64,000 bases of DNA from Aquimarina latercula DSM 2041 (GTDB taxonomy: Bacteria; Bacteroidota; Bacteroidia; Flavobacteriales; Flavobacteriaceae): assembly GCF_000430645.1 (NCBI RefSeq), contig NZ_AUMK01000004.1, forward strand, positions 248,001 through 312,000, read 5' to 3'. The position numbers were made by a program, and so were the translations under genes. Shown here piece by piece: positions 46,567 to 55,458 of this stretch (positions are counted from its first letter, which is position 1; each line of letters starts with the position of its first letter). The notes beneath the pieces were generated by a model. It searched no databases, had not been told where the DNA came from, and saw only the letters and a list, made by a program, of their open reading frames with translations.

Positions 46567-47553
46567 CTATTCGTTTGATAATAATTCCTCTTCTAAAAAA
46601 GTACCTAAAACCTTTTGACCATACTCGTTTAAATGAGGATCGTTAAGATAATAAAGTCTTTTCTCTTTCGTATCTTTTTCTCGTAATTGTTCTAAAGGGT
46701 TTAGTAAAGTCACATTTTGATATTGTTGTATATCCAAAGAAGCTTTTTCAAAAAAACCATATTCCGTTTTCCTAAATTCAGTTTCATCAGAAAACTTTGC
46801 TCCCAATTGACGCATATTATTGAAATAAAAAGAATTTAACTGCGAACAATGTGGGGCAAAAACAATAAAGACATGAACATCAGTTGGGATTCCTTCTATA
46901 AATTCTTTTAATTCATCAATCCAAATATTATATCGGTTTTCAAAACTCCCTTCTGCTGTTACCGATTTATATAAGTATGCTGAATCCGACTGAAAATATA
47001 ATTTGCTTCGCTGATTATAATCCTTTACACTAAATCTTTGATCATTAAACGTCTTATTAATTGGTGCAACGCTCGATTTAAAATGCCCCAACCGATAATT
47101 GACATAAGAACTACTCAGAAACATATCCGATACATCCCAGTATACATTTCTTATTAAGGATAATGCTTTATAATTCGTTAAATGATCGACATCTATAAGA
47201 TCATTTCCTACATATACTTGATAGATAATATTTTTTGGCTGATATTTCTGTATTCGTCGATTTACAAAAGTATTAACCTGCTTCACTCCTATTCCTTGTA
47301 CACCAGAATTTATAAATGTTTTATCACTAACACTTCTTAAATACGTAACATAATTACTTGTTGTGGCAGAAAAAGAATCTCCAAACACTAAATAATCTAT
47401 ATTCTTAGATTCGATATCATTAGCATCATTTAGAGAAGTAAACTCTGCTTTATAAAAATCAATAACAGAAAATCGATACGATAGCTCAAAAAGAAGAAAC
47501 ACAATAATCAGAACAATCACTGTTTGATATAACCAACTTAAAACTTTCTTCAC
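46567..47553 (-). CDS. Membrane-anchored SGNH-hydrolase-like protein C
   Basis: 328 residues from a GTG start. One N-terminal membrane helix (TVIVLIIVFLLFELSYRF), then a periplasmic SGNH domain: YLVFGDSFSATTS (block I), QVYVGNDLID (block III Asn) and NDPHLNEYG (catalytic Asp/His). It heads the minus-strand arm, 3 bases before the carbamoyltransferase. It is the third such protein in the locus, so several acyl substitutions are likely. Confidence 0.77.
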   Translation of the reverse strand: MKKVLSWLYQTVIVLIIVFLLFELSYRFSVIDFYKAEFTSLNDANDIESKNIDYLVFGDSFSATTSNYVTYLRSVSDKTFINSGVQGIGVKQVNTFVNRRIQKYQPKNIIYQVYVGNDLIDVDHLTNYKALSLIRNVYWDVSDMFLSSSYVNYRLGHFKSSVAPINKTFNDQRFSVKDYNQRSKLYFQSDSAYLYKSVTAEGSFENRYNIWIDELKEFIEGIPTDVHVFIVFAPHCSQLNSFYFNNMRQLGAKFSDETEFRKTEYGFFEKASLDIQQYQNVTLLNPLEQLREKDTKEKRLYYLNDPHLNEYGQKVLGTFLEEELLSNE

Positions 47554-47630
47554 ACCTTGGGAAATTATCTAATTATCGTTTCTAAATATCACATGCTTGT
47601 AGCATAATCAGCAGCATAAATTAAAAAACA

Positions 47631-48137
47631 TCAAAATCGTAAAAAGTTCTTTTTATCAAAATCTTCTTTAGTAATCGACTTACCATTAATTGTGGTAGTA
47701 TCCCAATCTTGTGTTATTTTCCATATACCATTGATCTTTTTTAATACAATATGGAATTGTCCATACAAGTATTGTGTCTTATTATCCGCAGTTATTCCTA
47801 TTTTATAAAAACCAACTTCATACGAAGTATCGTCATTGGTATGCCTACTATCGAACCAAAAATCTAATTTTATTTGTGTATTACTTTCTTTAGAAGCTTT
47901 TAGACGTTCTACATTCTTACTCTTAAATACATTCTTGGTATCAATCCCTTCTGGTGTAACACGTAAAACTTCATCTGCATATATCTCGTTTAATAATACT
48001 GCGTCCAATGATTCATACGCTTTCTGGAATGGTTTCCAAACGGTTTGATCGATTTGCTTTTGGATTTCTAAACTATTCACCTGTCCGAGCATAATCGAAC
48101 TAAAGAACATAAAAACAGGAATAAAAAATCTAATCAT
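47631..48137 (-). CDS. Secreted SnoaL/NTF2-like protein
   Basis: 168 residues. Signal peptide (MIRFFIPVFMFFSSIMLGQ). A cone-shaped NTF2-like domain is suggested by WKPFQKAYESLDAVLLNEIYADEVLRVTP and QYLYGQFHIVLKKINGIWKITQDWD, a DUF4440-type pattern. It probably binds a small molecule in the periplasm; no catalytic role is evident. There is no clear link to the neighbouring glycan arm. Confidence 0.7.
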   Translation of the reverse strand: MIRFFIPVFMFFSSIMLGQVNSLEIQKQIDQTVWKPFQKAYESLDAVLLNEIYADEVLRVTPEGIDTKNVFKSKNVERLKASKESNTQIKLDFWFDSRHTNDDTSYEVGFYKIGITADNKTQYLYGQFHIVLKKINGIWKITQDWDTTTINGKSITKEDFDKKNFLRF

Positions 48138-48206
48138 AATATATGTATTGGTAAAAGTATAAAGTTAAAACTTTCTTTAGTTTTAAAAACATAATCACTT
48201 ACAAAC

Positions 48207-48230
48207 AAAAAAACCCGCTGTTATAGCGGG
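48207..48230 (-). terminator. Terminator of carB
   Basis: On the minus strand CCCGCT-ATAAC-AGCGGG followed by a run of seven T. It lies 27 bases after the carB stop. Confidence 0.85.
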
Positions 48231-48256
48231 ATTTAAGATTCTATATTTTATTAAAA

Positions 48257-51109
48257 TTACTTACTCAAGTACATCTTACGTCTTGAATATAGATCGTAAA
48301 ACTGATCATCTTTAAGATCATCAATAAACAAAATACTTTCTCCAGTACTCTTCATCTCTGGTCCAAGTTTCTTATTTACATTCGGGAACTTATTAAATGA
48401 AAATACAGGCTGTTTGATTGCATATCCATCCAAATGTGGTTTGAAATCAAAATCCGTAACCTTCTTCTCTCCTAACATTACCTTAGTAGCATAATTTACA
48501 TATGGTTCTCCATACGCTTTCGCTATAAAAGGTACTGTTCTAGAAGCTCTTGGATTTGCTTCTATGATATATACAACATCATCCTTTATAGCAAACTGTA
48601 TATTAATCAATCCAACCGTATTTAATGCTAAAGCAATTTTATGCGTATGGTCCTTAATTTGTTGCATAACAAATTCTCCAAGGTTAAATGGTGGTAAGGT
48701 AGCATTAGAATCTCCTGAGTGTATTCCGCAAGGTTCAATGTGCTCCATGATACCAATGATATATACATTCTCTCCATCACAGATTGCATCTGCTTCGGCC
48801 TCTATAGCTCCATCAAGGTAGTGATCTAATAATAATTTATTATTCGGTATTTTGCGCAACAAATCAACAACGTGTTCTTCTAATTCTTGTTTATTGATCA
48901 CAATTTTCATTCCTTGACCACCAAGTACATAAGATGGACGTACTAATATTGGAAAATCTAAACGATCTGCAACCTCTAAAGCTTCATCAGCCGTTTCGGC
49001 AATATCGAACTCTGGATAAGGAATGTTATTTTCTTTTAATAAAGTAGAAAAACTACCTCTATCCTCTGCTAAATCTAGTGATTGATAGGTTGTTCCAATA
49101 ATCTTAATTCCATATCGATCAAGCTTTTCAGCAAGTTTTAAGGCTGTTTGCCCTCCTAACTGAACGATAACACCTTCTGGCTTTTCGTGACGAATGATAT
49201 CATATATATGTTCCCAGAAAACAGGCTCAAAATATAATTTATCCGCTGTGTCAAAATCGGTAGAAACTGTTTCAGGATTACAGTTAATCATAATTGTTTC
49301 GTATCCACATTCTGCAGAAGCCAAAACTCCATGAACACAACAGTAATCAAACTCAATACCTTGACCAATACGATTAGGACCAGAACCTAATACTACTATT
49401 TTCTTTTTATCTGTTACAACACTTTCATTAGCAACAATAATCTCTCCGTCGGCTGTCTGTGTTTCCGCTTCGAAAGTAGAGTAAAAATATGGCGTTTGTG
49501 CTTTAAATTCAGCAGCACAAGTATCTACCAACTTATACACTCTATTGATTCCTAACTCGTCTCTTTTGTTGTATACTTCACTTTCATAACAACCAAGCAT
49601 ATGAGCGATCTGTCTATCAGCAAATCCTTTTTGCTTAGCTTCTAGAATCAAATCTTTGGTTAATGATTGGATTGTATACGTTGAGATTTCTTTTTCTAAT
49701 AAATATAATTCTTCATACTGCTTTAAGAACCACATATCTATTTTAGTAATCTCGTATATCCTACTAAGCGGAATACCCATTTGGATTGCATCATAGATCA
49801 CAAAAACTCGATCCCAACTAGCGTTGGTAAGTTTTTCTATTATTTGATCGTAATCTTTATATCCTTTTCCGTCTGCTCCAAGACCATTTCTCTTAATCTC
49901 TAGAGACTGAGTAGCTTTATGTAAGGCTTCCTGAAAAGAACGTCCAATTCCCATTACTTCACCTACTGCCTTCATCTGCAGTCCTAACCTTCTATCAGAT
50001 CCTTCAAACTTATCAAAATTCCAACGAGGTATTTTTACGATTACATAATCTAATGTTGGCTCAAATAAAGCCGACGTAGATTTTGTAATTTGATTATCTA
50101 ATTCATCCAATGTATAGCCAATTGCTAATTTAGCCGCTATTTTTGCAATAGGATATCCTGTAGCTTTAGAAGCTAATGCCGAAGAACGAGATACGCGTGG
50201 ATTAATCTCAATTGCTATAATATCTTCATTTTCATCTGGACTTACAGCAAACTGCACATTACATCCTCCTGCAAACTCTCCTATACTTCGCATCATATGA
50301 ATTGCCATATCACGCATACGCTGATATGTTTTATCACTAAGAGTCATTGCTGGAGCAACGGTAATAGAATCACCTGTATGAATCCCCATAGGATCCATAT
50401 TTTCGATCGCACAAATAATTACCACATTATCATTAGCATCTCTTAATAATTCTAATTCATACTCCTTCCATCCTATCAATGCTTTATCAATCATTACTTC
50501 GTGGATAGGAGAAGTCTCTAACCCTCTAGTCAATAATTCATCAAACTCTTCTTCTTTATATACAAAAGATGCCCCAGCACCTCCTAGTGTATAAGAAGCC
50601 CTTATTACTAAAGGAAAACCAAACTCCTGAGCAATTTCTTTCCCTTTTAGGTAAGATCCTGCAGTAGCTTGTGGTGCCATTCCGATTCCGATCTTAAGCA
50701 TTAGCTCTCTAAACTTCTCACGATCTTCTGTTATATTAATGGCATCTATATCTACACCTATTATCTCTACATCAAAATCTTTCCAAATTCCTTTCTCATC
50801 TGCTTCAATACAAAGATTTAAGGCAGTTTGACCTCCCATAGTTGGCAGTACTGCGTCTATGTTTGGATGATTTTTAAGGATTTCGATAATAGATTTGGTA
50901 TTCAATGGTTTCAGATATACATGATCTGCCATTGAAGGATCCGTCATTATAGTTGCCGGATTAGAATTTATCAATATGGTTTCTATTCCATCTTCACGTA
51001 AAGAACGTAAAGCTTGTGATCCGGAATAGTCAAACTCACATGCCTGGCCAATAATGATTGGTCCTGATCCAATGATCAATATACTTTTGAGTTTTTCGTT
51101 TTTTGGCAT
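48257..51109 (-). CDS. carB: Carbamoyl-phosphate synthase large subunit
   Basis: 950 residues, slightly short of the usual ~1070. Two ATP-grasp repeats are clear: the first starts GSGPIIIGQACEFDYSGSQA (about 14-33), the second LGSGPNRIGQGIEFDYCC (about 560). VIIGVMEHIEPCGIHSGDS-like and EINPRVSRSSALASKATG / IEANPRASRTVPFIAKA mark the metal sites of each half. The C-terminal methylglyoxal-like allosteric domain is missing; the protein ends soon after the second ATP-grasp. It makes carbamoyl phosphate for pyrimidines, for argF' and for the carbamoyltransferase above. Confidence 0.95.
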   Translation of the reverse strand: MPKNEKLKSILIIGSGPIIIGQACEFDYSGSQALRSLREDGIETILINSNPATIMTDPSMADHVYLKPLNTKSIIEILKNHPNIDAVLPTMGGQTALNLCIEADEKGIWKDFDVEIIGVDIDAINITEDREKFRELMLKIGIGMAPQATAGSYLKGKEIAQEFGFPLVIRASYTLGGAGASFVYKEEEFDELLTRGLETSPIHEVMIDKALIGWKEYELELLRDANDNVVIICAIENMDPMGIHTGDSITVAPAMTLSDKTYQRMRDMAIHMMRSIGEFAGGCNVQFAVSPDENEDIIAIEINPRVSRSSALASKATGYPIAKIAAKLAIGYTLDELDNQITKSTSALFEPTLDYVIVKIPRWNFDKFEGSDRRLGLQMKAVGEVMGIGRSFQEALHKATQSLEIKRNGLGADGKGYKDYDQIIEKLTNASWDRVFVIYDAIQMGIPLSRIYEITKIDMWFLKQYEELYLLEKEISTYTIQSLTKDLILEAKQKGFADRQIAHMLGCYESEVYNKRDELGINRVYKLVDTCAAEFKAQTPYFYSTFEAETQTADGEIIVANESVVTDKKKIVVLGSGPNRIGQGIEFDYCCVHGVLASAECGYETIMINCNPETVSTDFDTADKLYFEPVFWEHIYDIIRHEKPEGVIVQLGGQTALKLAEKLDRYGIKIIGTTYQSLDLAEDRGSFSTLLKENNIPYPEFDIAETADEALEVADRLDFPILVRPSYVLGGQGMKIVINKQELEEHVVDLLRKIPNNKLLLDHYLDGAIEAEADAICDGENVYIIGIMEHIEPCGIHSGDSNATLPPFNLGEFVMQQIKDHTHKIALALNTVGLINIQFAIKDDVVYIIEANPRASRTVPFIAKAYGEPYVNYATKVMLGEKKVTDFDFKPHLDGYAIKQPVFSFNKFPNVNKKLGPEMKSTGESILFIDDLKDDQFYDLYSRRKMYLSK

Positions 51110-51160
51110 TTTGGTGTTGGTATTGAAATTTAAAAAATAATTTAGGAATCAACTAGATAT

Positions 51161-51191
51161 AAAAAAAGGCGTTACTCCTAAAAGTAACACC
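51161..51191 (-). terminator. Terminator of rpmH
   Basis: On the minus strand GGTGTTACT-TTTAGG-AGTAACGCC (9-bp stem with one G-T pair), followed by seven T. It separates rpmH from carB. Confidence 0.8.
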
Positions 51192-51218
51192 TTAAATATT
51201 TTCGTCGCACTACAATCA

Positions 51219-51377
51219 TTAGTGCTTATGTCTTAATTCTGAAGAAACAGATAGCTTCTTTCTGCCTTTAGCTCTTCTACGAGCAAGGACCTTTCTACCA
51301 TTAGCAGAAGCCATACGCTCTCTAAAACCGTGTTTGTTTTTTCTCTTTCTCTTCGATGGTTGAAACGTTCTTTTCAT
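51219..51377 (-). CDS. rpmH: 50S ribosomal protein L34
   Basis: 52 residues: [18 protein letters not shown] at the N-terminus, [20 protein letters not shown] in the middle and RHKH at the end. This is the unmistakable L34 sequence with the usual basic composition. The ATG at 51377 is preceded by a perfect promoter. Here it precedes carB rather than rnpA/oriC genes. Confidence 0.97.
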   Translation of the reverse strand: MKRTFQPSKRKRKNKHGFRERMASANGRKVLARRRAKGRKKLSVSSELRHKH

Positions 51378-51453
51378 TGCTATCTATCTTTATATATCTT
51401 CTTGAAATCTCTTTTTTGTAAAACTAGTTGGAATCTCATCCCAAAACTGCGGG

Positions 51454-51484
51454 CAAATATACGAAGAGTTTTTACTTTCACAAA
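51454..51484 (-). promoter_or_regulatory. Promoter of rpmH
   Basis: On the minus strand TTTG (51484-51481), 19 bases, TATATTTG (51461-51454): an exact match to the Bacteroidetes consensus. The leader before the start codon is about 70 nt. Confidence 0.8.
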
Positions 51485-51517
51485 CCTAAATATCAAAATA
51501 TTTATAATTGTTTTTAT

Positions 51518-51525
51518 TACCTTTG
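51518..51525 (+). promoter_or_regulatory. -7 element of the TPR gene
   Basis: TACCTTTG (TAnnTTTG) 26 bases before the ATG at 51552; supports that start over longer ORF extensions. Divergent from rpmH. Confidence 0.55.
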
Positions 51526-51551
51526 CCGCGACAAAAAAAATAATACATTTT

Positions 51552-52067
51552 ATGTACAACAAAAACATTAAATTAGTAATTGCAGCATTAATTGTTGGTA
51601 CTGCCATTTGGCAAATGATAGAAGGATATATTGGAAATGGAATTATGCTGATTTTACTAGCTTCGATTTTTGTCTTTTTATATTTTAAAAACGAATTAAT
51701 TTTACTTTCATTCTTAAGATTACGTAAACAAGATTTTCCAGGAGCAAAAAAATGGTTAGATAGAATTAAGAACCCTGAAAGTGCTCTTACCACTAAGCAA
51801 CAAGGATATTACAACTATCTTTTAGGTATTATGTTATCACAAACAAATATCACGCAAGCAGAAAAATATCTCAAAAAAGCTATAAAATTAGGGCTATCCA
51901 TGAATCAAGATTTAGCCGTTGCTAAACTTAATCTTGCAGGTATTGCCATGACCAAAAGAAGAAAAAGAGAAGCTCAAAATTTACTTACCGAAGCTAAGAA
52001 ATTAGATAAGCATGGTATGCTAAAAGAGCAAATCACTATGATGAAACAACAAATGAAAAAGATTTAG
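51552..52067 (+). CDS. Membrane-anchored TPR protein
   Basis: 171 residues. The start at 51552 (MYNKNIKLV) is chosen because the upstream extension is antisense to rpmH and its leader. Two close N-terminal membrane helices (KLVIAALIVGTAIWQMI and GIMLILLASIFVFLYF) are followed by TPR-like helix pairs (about 70-170; KQQGYYNYLLGIMLSQ, QAEKYLKKAIKLGL, AVAKLNLAGIAM, REAQNLLTEAKKL). It is probably a protein-interaction scaffold at the inner membrane. Confidence 0.8.
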   Translation: MYNKNIKLVIAALIVGTAIWQMIEGYIGNGIMLILLASIFVFLYFKNELILLSFLRLRKQDFPGAKKWLDRIKNPESALTTKQQGYYNYLLGIMLSQTNITQAEKYLKKAIKLGLSMNQDLAVAKLNLAGIAMTKRRKREAQNLLTEAKKLDKHGMLKEQITMMKQQMKKI

Positions 52068-52215
52068 GCACACTAATTGTTCTTATAATTACGTTATCTA
52101 GTAGTTCAAAGGGTAAAATAAGGGCAGTACTAAATCTAATAAATAATGTTTTAAGACACTAAAACTGTTATTTTTAAAGACTTTATAGTACATTAGCTCG
52201 CGTAATAAAGTTGTA

Positions 52216-53031
52216 ATGAAGAAAATATTAATTCTAGGAATACTTTTTTTATATATAGGAAATGTTTTTGGACAGCTAGAAAGAAAGATTCCTTTTTCAA
52301 TTGCTGTTGCAGCCCATATCAAAAAATATAATTTAAAAAGTAATGAAGCATACAAGGATCAAGATCTAGAATATGCTAAATTCTTATTTGATTCACTTGT
52401 TCAAAATCATCTGGTTGGAACTTATATGGATGATTTTAAGATGAGTCCTTTAAAAGGAGAACCAATCTCTTTTAAAGAAATTGAAAAACCTATATTCTTA
52501 ATTACATATGCCACTTGGTGTGTTCCTGGTATTGGAGAAATACCAGCATTGAATGACTTATCGGATAAATTTCATGATCAAATAGATTTCATTGTCTTAT
52601 TCTGGGACACAAAAGAGAGACTGAAGGAAAAAGTTGGTGAGTACAGTGAAAACATTCAACTATTATATGTTAATGAACTTACTAATCAAAATTCTTATAT
52701 CATTAACAACCTGAAGCATTCTCTTGGATTCCCTATGATGTACTTTATGGATAGCGATAAAAAATTGTTAGATATTCGTAAAATTGTTACTCATCATTCT
52801 AGCGAAACTCTCAGTAACTCTTATACAATACATTATAATTCTCTATCTAAAGGGGTTTCTCTTTTAATAGCTGATCTTGATGCCAAAGGTGCATTAGCTG
52901 TTCCTGCGGAGGAAGATAAAAAAGAGCTTAAAGTTAAAGGTGACTCAAGAACACAAGAAGAACGCGATATAGATGAAGAATATGAGCGTTATAGACGAGA
53001 GAAAGATTCTTTAAACGAGAGGAAACAATAG
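52216..53031 (+). CDS. TlpA-like periplasmic protein with degenerate CxxC
   Basis: 271 residues. Signal peptide (YIGNVFGQ). A thioredoxin-like core is recognisable from KPIFLITYATWCVPG with alternating strands and LGFPMMYFMDSDKK, where the cis-Pro precedes MMYF. The active site reads W-C-V-P-G (101-105): the second Cys is Gly, so a normal disulfide exchange is impossible. The C-terminal 60 residues are charged and probably disordered. It may act as a chaperone or single-Cys mixed-disulfide protein. Confidence 0.65.
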   Translation: MKKILILGILFLYIGNVFGQLERKIPFSIAVAAHIKKYNLKSNEAYKDQDLEYAKFLFDSLVQNHLVGTYMDDFKMSPLKGEPISFKEIEKPIFLITYATWCVPGIGEIPALNDLSDKFHDQIDFIVLFWDTKERLKEKVGEYSENIQLLYVNELTNQNSYIINNLKHSLGFPMMYFMDSDKKLLDIRKIVTHHSSETLSNSYTIHYNSLSKGVSLLIADLDAKGALAVPAEEDKKELKVKGDSRTQEERDIDEEYERYRREKDSLNERKQ

Positions 53032-53054
53032 ATAAGAATTATTTATATCTTTGT

Positions 53055-53423
53055 TTATTTCCCAAAAATCATTTTTAAGGCCACGAGTAAAAGAATCCCA
53101 CCAAAGATTTTTTTCAAAGTCGTTTGATTTAGAGAAACTGCAAACTTACTTCCCAAATAGCCTCCTATAATAAAAGTAATCGCCATTATAGCAGCGAACT
53201 TCCAATTTACGTGACCTTCTTTATAGTAGTTAAAAGCCGCCAATAAAGTTACAGGAACAGAAAGTACCGCAAGACTTGTACCTTGTGCTTGATGCTGTGT
53301 AAATCCAACCCATAATATCAATAAAGGTATCATTACTACACTACCACCAATACCCATAGTGCCGCTAAGAAAGCCAGCCAATAACCCTATAACTACTAAT
53401 GAAATAATTGTCATTGTATCCAT
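53055..53423 (-). CDS. Short TSUP-family (TauE/SafE) transporter
   Basis: 122 residues with four transmembrane segments. GLLAGFLSGTMGIGGSVVMIP is the TSUP repeat signature, and GGYLGSKFAVSLNQTTLKKIFGGILLLVALKM is its typical end. Full-length TSUP carriers have two such halves (about 250 aa), so this is a single-repeat form that would need to dimerise. Likely substrates are sulfite or organosulfonates (family knowledge). Confidence 0.8.
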   Translation of the reverse strand: MDTMTIISLVVIGLLAGFLSGTMGIGGSVVMIPLLILWVGFTQHQAQGTSLAVLSVPVTLLAAFNYYKEGHVNWKFAAIMAITFIIGGYLGSKFAVSLNQTTLKKIFGGILLLVALKMIFGK

Positions 53424-53493
53424 ACTACAATTTTACAATAATTGTAGATATGGCAATATAAAATGTAGAAATAATTTAGGTAAACACTAGATA

Positions 53494-54441
53494 TTATTGT
53501 CCTAGTCCAGTTTTATAATACCCTTCTCTTGGAATTTTAATTAAATACTCCTTTCCGGTACCATTATTAAGATGAGTTTCACGCAACCAAGGGTTATGTA
53601 ATTTCAAAATCTTATAATTGATATTATATTTAGCTGCGAACTCATTAAAATCTACTATTGGCTCATCAACTAAAACATTAAAAGTAGGAATATACTCGTA
53701 TAAATCATTTTTAGTAAAGTTAAACCCATACTTTTTAGGATTACTTAGGATCTCTTTTACTGCTGTAATTCTAAAAACATACCTTCCTGTTTCCTGACCT
53801 AAAAGAAGATCGTAATATGTAGTAGCATTTTGTCTTTTTAATTGCTTATTTATTCCTCCAGGACCAGCATTATAAGCTGCTGCTGCCAAAGTCCAGCTTC
53901 CAAAACGCTTTTTAGCATTCTTTAAATACTTACAAGCAACTCTTGTTGACTTTTCGATATGATAACGTTCATCTACATTGTTGTTTACTTCTAAACCATA
54001 TTCTTTTCCTGTATTTTTTAATATTTGCCAGAAACCGGTAGCTCTAGCTGGAGAAACAGCCTGAGTTAAACTACTTTCTATAACTGCTAAATATTTAAAA
54101 TCATCTGGAACGCCTTCTTCTTTCAATATTGGCTCTATAATCGGAAAATACTTATTCGCTCTTTTAAAAAGCAATAAACCATTCGATTGCCAATAGGTGT
54201 TAACCAACAACTCCCTATCCATTCGTTCTCGAATATCTGGATTTTCTACAGGAACTAATTCTCCTGCAAAATTCATGTTATCAGGCATAGGAACTGCATA
54301 GACATTGTAGTCGTTAATCAATTTTTCTTCTAAAAGTTCCTGGGCAATTGGCTTCTGAGGTTCTTGTTGTGTAGCATTTACTAAAATTCCAAAGGTAAAT
54401 AGCACACCTAAAAAAACTAACATTTTTTTTATCATCTTCAT
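53494..54441 (-). CDS. Lytic transglycosylase (SLT, GH23)
   Basis: 315 residues. Signal peptide (LVNATQ). The SLT domain (about 100-240) has the catalytic Glu122 in LAVIESSLTQAVSPARATG, then GFWQILKNTGKEYGL and AAYNAGPGGINKQL, matching the MltD/E type. The C-terminal part (about 260-315), FAAKYNINYKILKLHNPWL, is LysM-like. It cleaves peptidoglycan strands in the periplasm. In-frame Met codons at positions 3 and 7 leave the exact start open. Confidence 0.88.
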   Translation of the reverse strand: MKMIKKMLVFLGVLFTFGILVNATQQEPQKPIAQELLEEKLINDYNVYAVPMPDNMNFAGELVPVENPDIRERMDRELLVNTYWQSNGLLLFKRANKYFPIIEPILKEEGVPDDFKYLAVIESSLTQAVSPARATGFWQILKNTGKEYGLEVNNNVDERYHIEKSTRVACKYLKNAKKRFGSWTLAAAAYNAGPGGINKQLKRQNATTYYDLLLGQETGRYVFRITAVKEILSNPKKYGFNFTKNDLYEYIPTFNVLVDEPIVDFNEFAAKYNINYKILKLHNPWLRETHLNNGTGKEYLIKIPREGYYKTGLGQ

Positions 54442-54513
54442 CTTTAAGTAGGTTTTATTGGGGAATAAATTCTTAAGTTTCCAAAATAATGTAAAATATT
54501 GGAATATTGGCTA

Positions 54514-55173
54514 TTAATTCTCAATTATTTCTGGAAGATGCTTGTTAAACCAACGCGCTCTATTAATAATCATCACATGAGTTCCCTTTTCTACAGTTAT
54601 ACAGTTATCAATGTAAGAGATCGGAAAAACGATATCTTTACTACCATGTATATGAACAATTCCATCAATAACCTCTTCTTGATCCCAACAAACTATCTTC
54701 TCGATTGCCCAATCCAAATAGGTTTTGTCATTTACAGATAAATATTTTTGATACATCGCAGCTCTCTTTTTTGCAAAATCACCAAACGCCAGTTTCTCCC
54801 AATTATCTATTTTAGAAACTAATGATGTTGGCATCAATTTATACGCTTTTGTCTTTCTTACTAATCGCATTCGCTTAGGGAGTTCATGTTTTGTCTTAAC
54901 ACTAGAAATTACAACTAGTTTACTAACATTAAGGTACTTACTCATTTCTTGAACCATAATACCACCAAAAGAAACACCAATAAGTACACATTTCTTATGT
55001 TCAACTTCTTCACACATTCGTTTTGCGTAAGACTCCATTGATTCATTTTTTTTGGGAATCTTCCACGGAATGGTATATGTTTTATATTTTTCTTCTGAGA
55101 GATTTATATATTCAAAAATAGATACGTCTGCAGCCATACCAGGAACAAAATAAACATGGGTAACTTCCTTCAT
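54514..55173 (-). CDS. Alpha/beta hydrolase
   Basis: 219 residues. VYFVPGMAADVSIFEYI is the oxyanion-strand region, the nucleophile elbow is GVSFGGIMVQEM, and the C-terminal HIHGSKDIVFP and GTHVMIINRA hold the Asp and His. No signal peptide, so probably cytosolic. Substrate unknown; esterase-like. Confidence 0.78.
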   Translation of the reverse strand: MKEVTHVYFVPGMAADVSIFEYINLSEEKYKTYTIPWKIPKKNESMESYAKRMCEEVEHKKCVLIGVSFGGIMVQEMSKYLNVSKLVVISSVKTKHELPKRMRLVRKTKAYKLMPTSLVSKIDNWEKLAFGDFAKKRAAMYQKYLSVNDKTYLDWAIEKIVCWDQEEVIDGIVHIHGSKDIVFPISYIDNCITVEKGTHVMIINRARWFNKHLPEIIEN

Positions 55174-55221
55174 ACTAGGTATTTTAACAATGGTTTATAC
55201 GTTTTAAAGTTCTAATTTTCT

Positions 55222-55229
55222 TATCTTTG
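55222..55229 (+). promoter_or_regulatory. Candidate -7 element upstream of the NATD1-like gene
   Basis: TATCTTTG fits TAnnTTTG. It would give an unusually long leader of about 220 nt before the gene at 55468. No good -33 element at the right distance. Confidence 0.4.
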
Positions 55230-55458
55230 CAGCTCAAAACTATAGTAATACTTTATCAGAAAAAAGTAAACAGGATATTAAATTATTGTAAAAGGGAAAA
55301 TTTTAACTAACAAATCTTAGTTAGGCTAAGTAAGGAATACTAAAATTTAATCTACACAATATCTTAATTTTTTATAATTATTATCAGATTTCTGACAAAG
55401 AAAAATTATGAGTTTTAGAACCCATTTTAATTTTTATCAATAGTAAATTAAAAAAAAT
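55230..55458 (+). other. Long AT-rich leader with a possible 11-codon ORF
   Basis: The leader contains a small AACTAA/TTAGTT hairpin near 55306-55323 and a mini-ORF (ATG near 55408, peptide MSFRTHFNFYQ) ending just before the coding start. Neither can be tied to a function from the sequence. Confidence 0.25.

Noticed and set aside
51330-51551. N-terminal extension of the TPR protein upstream of 51552
   Set aside because: It is antisense to rpmH and its leader, and the TACCTTTG element at 51518 places transcription start after it.
54499-54741. Plus-strand ORF over the alpha/beta hydrolase
   Set aside because: It lies entirely antisense to a clear hydrolase gene and has no recognisable features.
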